Origin: Eubacterium nodatum ATCC 33099
GTDB taxonomy: Bacteria > Bacillota > Clostridia > Peptostreptococcales > Anaerovoracaceae
Assembly (NCBI GenBank): GCA_000510425.1
Contig: AZKM01000025.1
Span: 62,001 to 126,000, forward strand
DNA: 64,000 nt
Direction: 5' to 3'
Numbering within the stretch: the stretch's first letter is position 1; every line of letters starts with the position of its first letter. This document shows positions 25,169-32,779 of this stretch, in pieces. Made by a program: the position numbers and the translations under genes. The notes under the pieces are model-generated. The model was not told the DNA's origin. It ran no database searches and saw only the letters and a list, made by a program, of their open reading frames with translations.

Positions 25169-26221
25169 TTACTTATCAATATCAAAAAATTCTTTTAAAA
25201 ACTTCTCCATAAGCTCCTTTGCACCTATAGTTACGCGCAAATACTTCTTTCCATCTTCTAAGCAGTAAAACTTAACTAGAATTTTTCGCTTTCGCAATTC
25301 CTCTACAATATCCTTTGCATCATTGTTTGTTTTAATAAACACAAAATTGCCGTTTGAATCGTTAACAAAATATCCCTTTGCCTTCAAGGTACTAATTAAA
25401 TACGCTTTACCCTCCTTTGCAATATTAACTAATTCATCTACCATTCCCGGAGTTCTAATAATATCCGTTGCAAATTTCAAACTAAATGCATTCACATTAT
25501 GAGGTGAGCACATCTTTTGAATCATAGAAATCTCTTCTTTCTGACCGATAGCATAACCAAGTCTTGCTCCAGCTAATGAGAACAACTTGGAAAATGTTCT
25601 GGTCAATATCACATGGTCATATTTTATAGCAAAGTCTACTAAAGTTGTTGGGTTAAAATAATAATATGCTTCATCAATTAAAACAAAAATTTCATGTGCT
25701 CTTGCTTTGTCAACAATCCTTTGAACCTCATCAATTGTAAATGTATCTCCAATAGGATTATTTGGATTTTGAATTACAACCATATCTACATCATCATTCA
25801 TACAGGCAATAATATCATCCACATCCATCTTAAATCCCTTTTTATATGGAACAGGCACATGAACTCTCCCATACATTTTTGAATATACTTCATACATTGC
25901 ATATGCAGGAGTTACAGATACTATTTTCCCCCCCGGTCTGGTATAGGCTTCAATTGTATGTCTAATCGCTTCTGTGGAGCCATTGGTCATACAAATATTT
26001 TCAGGGGAAACTCCTGCGTGTTCAGCGATTATAGCCTGTTCTCTTTCGGTCTCAGGATATTTAGCAACAAATTCCGTATCAACACTTTTAAGCGACTTCT
26101 TTATGAAATCAAGCGGCAATCCACCGGGGTTTTCATTGAGATCCAATCTCAAAAATCCTTCCCTTGAATTCTGATCAAATATTCGATTTAAATTTTCTAC
26201 ATCCGGGTTAATATAATACAT
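25169..26221 (-). CDS. HisC-like class I/II aminotransferase
   Basis: A 350-residue fold-type I PLP enzyme close to histidinol-phosphate aminotransferases. Motifs: LDLNENPGG at the N-terminus, MTNGSTEAIRHTI (phosphate loop), VIQNPNNPIGDTF (Asn contacting PLP), LIDEAYYYF (Asp/Tyr) and RTFSKLFSLAGARLGYAIG with the PLP lysine. No other histidine gene is nearby, so a role in histidine synthesis is doubtful. Homologues in surface loci and CobD-type relatives act on phosphorylated amino alcohols. Here it may make an amino substrate for the dehydrogenase 14 bases downstream or an amino-polyol for the cytidylyltransferases (inference). Confidence 0.87.
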   Translation of the reverse strand: MYYINPDVENLNRIFDQNSREGFLRLDLNENPGGLPLDFIKKSLKSVDTEFVAKYPETEREQAIIAEHAGVSPENICMTNGSTEAIRHTIEAYTRPGGKIVSVTPAYAMYEVYSKMYGRVHVPVPYKKGFKMDVDDIIACMNDDVDMVVIQNPNNPIGDTFTIDEVQRIVDKARAHEIFVLIDEAYYYFNPTTLVDFAIKYDHVILTRTFSKLFSLAGARLGYAIGQKEEISMIQKMCSPHNVNAFSLKFATDIIRTPGMVDELVNIAKEGKAYLISTLKAKGYFVNDSNGNFVFIKTNNDAKDIVEELRKRKILVKFYCLEDGKKYLRVTIGAKELMEKFLKEFFDIDK

Positions 26222-26266
26222 TTACTTTACGCTCAGCATATAAGCCTCGCTACTCCTTTCATTATC

Positions 26267-27475
26267 TTAAGCGTAATAACGTTTTTTTCTCAATTCTTTA
26301 ATGCTGTTTATTTTATTTCTATTTCCTTCCCATTTCTCTGTCTCATCAAATATGAAATTTATATCATCAGAGATAGTATAAGTCATCTTATATTTTTCAT
26401 AGTAAAACAAAGATTCTTTCAACGGTACAAACAATTCACTTAACATCTCAAAGTTCTTATCTTTATACAATCTTATAATCTCTGCTTCTTTTTCCAGATA
26501 ATAATCTTTGAGGGGGACTTCTTCTCCGGTCATTTTAACGACTCTTTTAATTTTCCTTATGCCATTTCTATATTTCAAGGTCTTGGCTCTTACGGGAAAA
26601 ACTTTTTCACGACTAACTCGTACTTCATGCATATACTTCTGAAATTCCTTATCATTTTTCAATTCGTCGTATCCAAATTCTGTGCTGGAAAGCCCTGTAT
26701 ATAAATTAGATGCATTTAAAATATCATCTTCCTTCTTTCCTTTAAAAGCCCTGTTAAAATATTCATCAAAATTTTTCAATATGGGAACAGATATGTTTTC
26801 ATCTGTATTTATAAAGCAAATGTGGTCAAATAGGCTTGTCGGGAATGTTGTGTTCATAATTTTAACATTGTCAAGTTCTGCAATGTCATTCCAACTTTCT
26901 ATAGCATACATTTTTCTATGGTCATAATACCTCTTCTTTTTAAAATATCCTAATGTTACAATATTCATAAGCAAATTAAAAATTGCGATGCCAATCCTTG
27001 CAGGCAACAGTGCTGCACCTGCTAAGTTAAAATTACAAATTTTCCATACCTTATCAATATATCTTTTCTTTTTTTCATAATTTATCGGCGTAATCTTTTC
27101 TATAAAATCTATATATATCTTGATATTATGCTCCCTATAGTTATTACTCCTTGTTGGATTCAACTCTCTAAGTTCCATTTCAAAAGTATTTTTGTCACCA
27201 AACAACATTCCACTATAGTTCATTTTAGTATTCTCAAGCATTGACTCTATCGTTCTATCGGGAAAGTCCGCCTTATTATCTAAAAAATATTTTCTAAACT
27301 TTTCTGCATCTCCCTGCGCCATAGCTATCCTAATTTTGTCGGGAAATAATCCAATATTCTTATCCCTCTTGATAAACACAGATGTTTCACCATGAACAAT
27401 ATATTTAATATTATTAGCCTTTGCTATTTTGTCAATGTCCTTTAATAAGTTTAAATACACATTCTTTCTATTCAA
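26267..27475 (-). CDS. Degenerate LicD-like protein (third partner)
   Basis: 402 residues. Its first 55 residues align without gaps to the active LicD paralogues upstream, but AGGSALGAVRH has become HGETSVFIKRD and WDDDVD at 45-50 has become PDKIRI, so three of the four metal-binding aspartates are gone. The remainder is charged, with two weakly hydrophobic helices around AALLPARIGIAIFNLLMNIV, and no catalytic motif I can name. It starts at TTG 27475 after AAGGAGG and immediately follows its active partner (two-base gap). It is larger than the other two degenerate copies. Possible roles are a pseudoenzyme activator or acceptor-binding subunit; neither is shown. Confidence 0.65.
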   Translation of the reverse strand: MNRKNVYLNLLKDIDKIAKANNIKYIVHGETSVFIKRDKNIGLFPDKIRIAMAQGDAEKFRKYFLDNKADFPDRTIESMLENTKMNYSGMLFGDKNTFEMELRELNPTRSNNYREHNIKIYIDFIEKITPINYEKKKRYIDKVWKICNFNLAGAALLPARIGIAIFNLLMNIVTLGYFKKKRYYDHRKMYAIESWNDIAELDNVKIMNTTFPTSLFDHICFINTDENISVPILKNFDEYFNRAFKGKKEDDILNASNLYTGLSSTEFGYDELKNDKEFQKYMHEVRVSREKVFPVRAKTLKYRNGIRKIKRVVKMTGEEVPLKDYYLEKEAEIIRLYKDKNFEMLSELFVPLKESLFYYEKYKMTYTISDDINFIFDETEKWEGNRNKINSIKELRKKRYYA

Positions 27476-27477
27476 AA

Positions 27478-29103
27478 TTATGCCTCCTTAATCCTGTCAA
27501 TACCGGCATTAACCTTCGCTTCATACCAAACAAAACCATTTCTTGTTTTCGAAACAGCTTCTTCATAGTAATGCAAAGCATCCCGGGTTTTTCCCAATTT
27601 AAAATATGCCCTGCCGATGAAAGCTTTTATTTCGCCGTCATCATATATCGAATCCTGCATTTTACAAAATTCCAAAATTTCTTGATAAGAAGATTCCATC
27701 TTTGCATTTTCAAACATTAACCATATTTTTGCTCTCACATAATCTAAAGTATCGCTAAATTCTCTATGTCTTTCCAAAACCTCAGTTAAGTTTTCTACGC
27801 TTTTATAATCATATCTGGCAATTGACATTTCCCTAAAGGCATCTATCATCTTCTGGCATTCCTGTAATCCGTTTGTCCATGTTTTTTTAGCTTTCTTCCT
27901 AAGTTGCAGCAGATTGTTCCCTAAATAATACAGACCCTGCCTAATATAATTTTCAATTGCTAAGGTAATGAAATCATCACCCAGGTCAATAAGGATATTG
28001 TATCTTCGCATATTTTTGCTTAATTGTAAAGTATAATATCTTTTTAGAATATCATTCGCTAAATCATATCTATGTTCTGCAATAAGTCCCCGAATTTCAT
28101 CTAATCTTGGGAGAATGGTCTTTTTAAATTCCTTTTCGCAGACAATTCTCTTCAAATTGGATTCTGCTATCTCAATTTTCCTGCGCTTAACAAATAAGGT
28201 CATATTGCCGAACTTATTTTTGGTATAGTAAGAAATAAGCTTTTCTCTATCCAACTTAGGCAGGTATGATGCTGTATATTCCGAAAACGGACGACTAATA
28301 TCTTCTACAATAGGGTTATGTTTGAGTTGTCCGTCACCGGAGGGAACATACATCCAGCTGTCTCCATAATCTACACGCAGGCTATGCTCTAGCCTTGATG
28401 GAATAGGAAACTCCCTTCCCTCAAATTCGATTGTTCTCTTTCCTTCATAATTTTTCTTGGGGTGCAAAAGTGATCTTTGTCCCCATCTAAGGGTATATGT
28501 ATCAAAGTTACGACTTTCATCAACGGTTAGGACTTTATGTTCAAGTTCTTCAATAACTTTATTGAATCCTATCTTGTTACCTCTATCGTAATAATGTTTG
28601 TATAATTTAAAATGCTGCTCAAAATCTTCTATTGAGGCGTTCTTATTAGTTATAAAATACGGAACCAACATTTCGATATATACCTTATACAATTTATAAA
28701 ACTCTTCTCTTCCATCGTCTTCATTAGGAATGGGGTCAAGAATAAAAAACTCAATCTGTTGACCACAGGTTTTTCCGGAGAATTCTTGTCCGCTAAAGAT
28801 TATAGTAGTGTCCGTTTTGACATAACGTGCAATAGGATTTCTATGATACTTCTCGTTTTCTGCACACACCAATAACCTATTATCCGGAATAATCCCGGGA
28901 TTATCCTCATATAAAGATATCAGTTTATTCCAGTTTTCCCTGGTTATATATAAATCAATATCATCATCCCACGGCAAAAAACAGTGGTTTCTAACTGCTC
29001 CTAAAGAGCTTCCACCTGCAAGATAATATTCTATACCGTTCTCATTACAGAAATCATCTATTTCGACTAAAAGTTGAAACAGATTCGCATGTTCTTCAGT
29101 CAA
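27478..29103 (-). CDS. LicD-family phosphotransferase with C-terminal helical-repeat domain (third copy)
   Basis: 541 residues. The LicD domain occupies about 1-280, with YYLAGGSSLGAVRNH (27-40) and PWDDDIDLYITREN (44-57), the nucleotidyltransferase-fold metal site. It continues with FFILDPIPN and RVDYGDSWMYVPSGDGQLKHNP. From about 330 the protein is alpha-helical with TPR-like units, ending AFIGRAYFKLGKTRDALHYY. LicD proteins transfer phosphocholine; relatives fukutin and FKRP transfer ribitol phosphate. With no choline kinase or LicC in the window, a polyol phosphate is the more likely substrate. TTG 29103 follows GGGGAGAG. A strong promoter precedes it. Confidence 0.85.
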   Translation of the reverse strand: MTEEHANLFQLLVEIDDFCNENGIEYYLAGGSSLGAVRNHCFLPWDDDIDLYITRENWNKLISLYEDNPGIIPDNRLLVCAENEKYHRNPIARYVKTDTTIIFSGQEFSGKTCGQQIEFFILDPIPNEDDGREEFYKLYKVYIEMLVPYFITNKNASIEDFEQHFKLYKHYYDRGNKIGFNKVIEELEHKVLTVDESRNFDTYTLRWGQRSLLHPKKNYEGKRTIEFEGREFPIPSRLEHSLRVDYGDSWMYVPSGDGQLKHNPIVEDISRPFSEYTASYLPKLDREKLISYYTKNKFGNMTLFVKRRKIEIAESNLKRIVCEKEFKKTILPRLDEIRGLIAEHRYDLANDILKRYYTLQLSKNMRRYNILIDLGDDFITLAIENYIRQGLYYLGNNLLQLRKKAKKTWTNGLQECQKMIDAFREMSIARYDYKSVENLTEVLERHREFSDTLDYVRAKIWLMFENAKMESSYQEILEFCKMQDSIYDDGEIKAFIGRAYFKLGKTRDALHYYEEAVSKTRNGFVWYEAKVNAGIDRIKEA

Positions 29104-29177
29104 TTTACTCTCCCCTGAAATCTCTCAACACTTAAACCAACACAACAACTACTTCGTAAAACCAGTCAATGGGTTTT

Positions 29178-29206
29178 ATTTTACTACCAACATTCTTTTC
29201 GGTCAA
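29178..29206 (-). promoter_or_regulatory. Internal promoter before the third LicD pair
   Basis: TTGACC (29206-29201) and TAAAAT (29183-29178) with 17-base spacing on the minus strand, about 75 bases before TTG 29103. Confidence 0.7.
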
Positions 29207-29218
29207 ATAAAAAATCTA

Positions 29219-29238
29219 TATAAACAAATATGTTTATA
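29219..29238 (-). terminator. AT-rich terminator-like hairpin after the second degenerate LicD
   Basis: TATAAACA/TGTTTATA form a perfect 8-bp stem with a four-base loop, seven bases after the stop at 29245, followed by TAGATTTTTT on the minus strand. The low GC makes it weak. It could also be an operator just upstream of the -35. Confidence 0.45.
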
Positions 29239-29244
29239 TTCACA

Positions 29245-30174
29245 TTAGTCACTGATTTCTTCAAAGGTATCCTTTACAATATCCCATTGTTTTTTTATAA
29301 AATCGTTACATTCTTTTAACGGTTTATTCATCTTTTTCATCCTGCTTATATATCTTGTTATATCTCCCGAAACATTATTTTCCCTTAAAGCCCTTTCGTA
29401 TTCTGCATATGAATATTCCGCATCTATAATTACATTCTTATTTAATTCCTCTTGGTTATATACTTTAGACTTCCATGCAGAGCCTAATACAACATTAAAA
29501 TACGACTCACAGTTCTTCGGAATTTTACATTCCACACCCTCAAACTCAACGGTTTGAGTTTGTGAATACACTCTACGTGGCAGTTTCACTTTCTTCAAAT
29601 TCAAGTTCTTTCTATAGTAAAGACTATCATTTATTTCAGCCTTTCTTTCTAACTTATTCAAAGCTGCAAGCATTAAAACTCTAATAAAGCTTTCATATTT
29701 TTTTAAAACTTTTTTAGGTAACTTCTTTAATAAATCACTTTTTTTCGACATCATCTTAACCCAGTAGTAATAAACATATTTGGTAAATGAAAAGTGTTTT
29801 TCCACATTATATGAATATATAGGAATAATGGTAACTGCAATTCCCATTTCCTTAAACTTTAAAGGGTTATTTAATCTCCAGTGCAGAGTATTTTTATCGA
29901 CATATCTAAATATATTGGCCTTCAGTTCCGGATTTGAATACAAAGATTCCATACATCTATTGCTATTATTTACTTTGTCAATAATCCTCTTCAATTTTAT
30001 TATATCTTTATAGAGCATTCCTATTTCTAGAATTGGCAACTCCGATTCAAAAGTTCCACTCCTAAATCCTCTCAATGCATATGAACCTATTAGAAAAAAA
30101 CTCAAATTATTCTCATCACACATTAATTTAAGTTCTTTCAATAATTGAATTAACTTTTGTTGTGATTTTGTCAT
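29245..30174 (-). CDS. Degenerate LicD-like protein (second partner)
   Basis: 309 residues, paralogous along its full length to the gene at 31811-32770. Start is ATG 30174 after GGAGAA. The first 55 residues align gaplessly with the active LicD proteins: FFLIGSYALRGFRSG replaces YYLAGGSALGAVRHKG, and the WDDDVD site is SELPIL, so all metal aspartates are lost. EFEGVECKIPK and ESYFNVVLGSAWKSK match the LicD motif that usually reads VEFEG...P.....LR..YG..W, so the fold is likely retained. The likely role is a non-catalytic partner of the preceding LicD. The conservation of two near-identical layouts argues against random decay. Confidence 0.7.
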   Translation of the reverse strand: MTKSQQKLIQLLKELKLMCDENNLSFFLIGSYALRGFRSGTFESELPILEIGMLYKDIIKLKRIIDKVNNSNRCMESLYSNPELKANIFRYVDKNTLHWRLNNPLKFKEMGIAVTIIPIYSYNVEKHFSFTKYVYYYWVKMMSKKSDLLKKLPKKVLKKYESFIRVLMLAALNKLERKAEINDSLYYRKNLNLKKVKLPRRVYSQTQTVEFEGVECKIPKNCESYFNVVLGSAWKSKVYNQEELNKNVIIDAEYSYAEYERALRENNVSGDITRYISRMKKMNKPLKECNDFIKKQWDIVKDTFEEISD

Positions 30175-30182
30175 TTCTCCTC

Positions 30183-30905
30183 CTAATAAGTCATGCTCAG
30201 TCTTTCATTGATATGTAATAGCAGCATTCCGTTTTTCGATTCATCTTTAACCTGATTATAAAGCTTCATTGCGTCCTCAAACTTTCCTAAATCAAACTTG
30301 ATGTCTGCAAGCAGACCCAAAAGTTCCATCTTATCAAGATAAAATATCAATAACCTATTTAATTTATCTTCTAAGTCCTCAAGTCTGTCAGTGTCTTTCG
30401 ATTGACAATATAAAAAACTTAATTTGAGGTATTCCATGTCATATGACTCTATAATTCCGTAATACTCATCCAATTTAGAAATTAAATGTTCTGCACTTCC
30501 AAGTTCATTATTATAAAATTTAATATATAATTCACTTATAATATCTAAAAAAGAACTCAATTTCTTTAATTCTTTAGTTATCGGTCGTGTCTTTGCTCTC
30601 CAGTTTAAAACATTCTTGGCAAGAGTGTAATCACCTTTTTTTATAAGTGGCAATAATGCATAATACAGATTATTGTCACCAATATCTACCAATGATTTTG
30701 TCGACTTGAAAATCGGGCTAAATTGCAACCTATACCAAAATTCAAAATTCCTTTCAATTCCATCAAAATCATTATTTTCTTCCATAAAATTAAGTTCTTC
30801 CTGTGAGTTTCCGTACCTTTTCAACTTATCTATTAAGTGAATTCTATGTGCATCTTGTTGCTTCTTTAAAAGCCTTAACGATTCAAAATAGCTCCTGGGA
30901 GACAA
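30183..30905 (-). CDS. Helical-repeat C-terminal half of the second LicD protein, separated by a frameshift
   Basis: 240 residues from a TTG at 30905 that has no ribosome site and is an internal Leu codon of the longer frame. The sequence is the counterpart of residues about 310-530 of the intact LicD-repeat protein at 32780-34372: both have FEFWYRLQFSPIF/FEIWYKTQFSGVF, LVDIGDNNLYYALLPL/YLDIGDEYLYYALLAI, and end in DESKNGMLLLHINERL/DKTDNGMLILHINDML. Adding one A to the A5 run at 30935-30939 joins it to the LicD domain upstream through an unbroken KIIETYNKRKYLSPRSYF linker. It is therefore the second half of a split gene, not an independent protein. Confidence 0.75.
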   Translation of the reverse strand: MSPRSYFESLRLLKKQQDAHRIHLIDKLKRYGNSQEELNFMEENNDFDGIERNFEFWYRLQFSPIFKSTKSLVDIGDNNLYYALLPLIKKGDYTLAKNVLNWRAKTRPITKELKKLSSFLDIISELYIKFYNNELGSAEHLISKLDEYYGIIESYDMEYLKLSFLYCQSKDTDRLEDLEDKLNRLLIFYLDKMELLGLLADIKFDLGKFEDAMKLYNQVKDESKNGMLLLHINERLSMTY

Positions 30906-30928
30906 ATATTTGCGCTTATTATAGGTTT

Positions 30929-31777
30929 CTATAATTTTTCTTTATCTATAAGATGACTATATGCTTGTACATATTCCGTATATGGTTTATCAGTATCCGT
31001 TATTATTCCATGTCCTTCTTGTTCATCTCTTTCAGGAATATACATCCAAGATTCGCCATATTCAGCCCTTAAACCACCTTCTGCCCCCGGTAATACCGGA
31101 AGTTCCGTTTCTTCAAATGCAACATATCTCGGTTCTCCTACCCAAGATTTGCTTATACGAACATCGTTACCACCCCATCTCAAGCAATATTCGTCACTCT
31201 CGTCTATATCAATCGTAAAAAGTTCATTTTCTAATTCTTTTAGAATTTGTTCTTTTCCTTCAGAATCACAACGCTTTAAATAGTAATCATATAAATCTTC
31301 GTCAAGATATTCCTTTATATTGTCATTTGCAACTCGAAAAGTTACATTCATCAATTCGGTATATATCCAATGCTTTTTTCTCCACTCAATCTTCTTTTCT
31401 GCATCAAGTGGCATTGCATCCAAAATAAATAGTTCTAAGAAATAGCCTTTAGGCTTATCATCTGCTATCCTTGCAGCACTTATCATAGTACTTTTTTCAT
31501 CAACCAGCCTGCATATGCAGTTCCAATAATCTTTATACAAGGAATGGTCAAGGTAGACCAGCCCTTCTTTCTCAAATTCTAACCTAAATTCTACTACTTT
31601 CTGTAAATTCTCTCTAGTGATGTATAAATCCACATCATCATCCCATGGAATAAATCCATGATGCCTTATAGCTCCTAATGCCGTTCCCCCACCCAGGTAG
31701 TATGTAATATTATGTTTTCGGCAAATATTCTCAAACTTAATCAGTAACTCGTATAATTTATTTTGTCCTTTATTCAT
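30929..31777 (-). CDS. LicD-family phosphotransferase domain (second copy), frameshifted before its repeat domain
   Basis: 282 residues with a complete catalytic domain: YYLGGGTALGAIRHHG at 26-41, PWDDDVDLYITREN at 44-57, LELFILDAMP, and the closing GLRAEYGESWMYIPERDEQEGHG. The frame stops at TAG 30929 straight after HLIDKEKL. The two intact paralogues continue at this exact point into a helical-repeat domain, and here that domain is present in another frame. The catalytic part alone may still be active, as free-standing LicD proteins are about 270 residues. It begins 33 bases after the first degenerate partner. Confidence 0.85.
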   Translation of the reverse strand: MNKGQNKLYELLIKFENICRKHNITYYLGGGTALGAIRHHGFIPWDDDVDLYITRENLQKVVEFRLEFEKEGLVYLDHSLYKDYWNCICRLVDEKSTMISAARIADDKPKGYFLELFILDAMPLDAEKKIEWRKKHWIYTELMNVTFRVANDNIKEYLDEDLYDYYLKRCDSEGKEQILKELENELFTIDIDESDEYCLRWGGNDVRISKSWVGEPRYVAFEETELPVLPGAEGGLRAEYGESWMYIPERDEQEGHGIITDTDKPYTEYVQAYSHLIDKEKL

Positions 31778-31810
31778 CCTATAAGTCCCTAAATTTATTA
31801 TTATATAGTA

Positions 31811-32770
31811 TTAAATATCGTGTCGACTCACTCTATCGTAGGACAAACTTACTTGTTCCCACGCATCTTTAATTGTCTTATTATATATTTTTACTTTCTT
31901 TCTTGCTCTTTCAACTTTTTTTGCCAATGGTAAATAATTATAATTCAAATTTTGTTCCTTCAAATAGTTGAAATAATCTTTATACGAAATTTCACTACTA
32001 CAAACAACCGCATGTCTGATTTCTTTGTTAGTATACCTCCTTTCAGTCCAATCTTGACCTATAACTGTACTTAGATAGCTTTCAATTTCACCTGCAATGT
32101 TGCATTCCACTCCCTCAAATTCCACCTTTTTAAAAGACTTAAAAATACCCTTCGGCATTTTTATCATTTTAAAAGTCATATGCTTTCTATAATATAAAGG
32201 ATCCTCCACGCTTGCATTTTCTTCCAGTTTTTCTAATGCCTTTAACATTTTATTTGGAGAATTATCATGTACTAGTCTACCCAACATTTTAATGGATTTT
32301 CTTTTTATTTTATTCTTCAAACCATTTTTCTTGGTACCTTTTGTATGATTTCTAATCCAAGAATAATATATTAACTTTTCCAAACTCATCTTCTTTTCAC
32401 ATTTTGTGGAATAGAAAGGAATAATATTAATCGAAATGCCAAATTCCTTTATATTGATATTATTTTTCAATGGAAAATATAGGGTTTCTTTGTCAACATA
32501 TCTAAAATAATGTGATTTGAGTTGAGGATTAGTATATAATGACTCCAAACATCTTCTTTCATCGTCAATACATGATACAGCATTCTTAAATTTAATAACA
32601 TCTTTATACAACATGCCTACTTCAAGATTGCATGCATCAGACTCAAAACTGCCACTTCTAAATGCCCTTAATGCATAAGAGCCTATTAGAAAAAAGGGTA
32701 TCTTATTAGCATCGCAAATTTCTTTCATTTCTTTTAAAAGATTTATTGCTTTTTCTTGTGCTTTATTCAC
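31811..32770 (-). CDS. Degenerate LicD-like protein (first partner)
   Basis: 319 residues from GTG 32770, five bases after AGGAGG. It is a full-length paralogue of the gene at 29245-30174. Residues 26-50 align gaplessly with active LicD, but AGGSALGAVRH is IGSYALRAFRS and WDDDVD is SDACNL plus E, removing the metal site. FRYVDKETLYFPL, KVEFEGVECNIAG and ESYLSTVIGQDWTERRY mark the retained fold. A lysine-rich segment (150-165) may contact membrane or polymer. It follows its active LicD partner with a nine-base gap. Confidence 0.7.
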   Translation of the reverse strand: MNKAQEKAINLLKEMKEICDANKIPFFLIGSYALRAFRSGSFESDACNLEVGMLYKDVIKFKNAVSCIDDERRCLESLYTNPQLKSHYFRYVDKETLYFPLKNNINIKEFGISINIIPFYSTKCEKKMSLEKLIYYSWIRNHTKGTKKNGLKNKIKRKSIKMLGRLVHDNSPNKMLKALEKLEENASVEDPLYYRKHMTFKMIKMPKGIFKSFKKVEFEGVECNIAGEIESYLSTVIGQDWTERRYTNKEIRHAVVCSSEISYKDYFNYLKEQNLNYNYLPLAKKVERARKKVKIYNKTIKDAWEQVSLSYDRVSRHDI

Positions 32771-32779
32771 TTTTTCCTC

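Noticed and set aside
25169..26221. Assigning the aminotransferase to histidine biosynthesis (hisC)
   Set aside because: Fold and motifs fit, but no other his genes are nearby and the neighbours belong to surface polymer synthesis.
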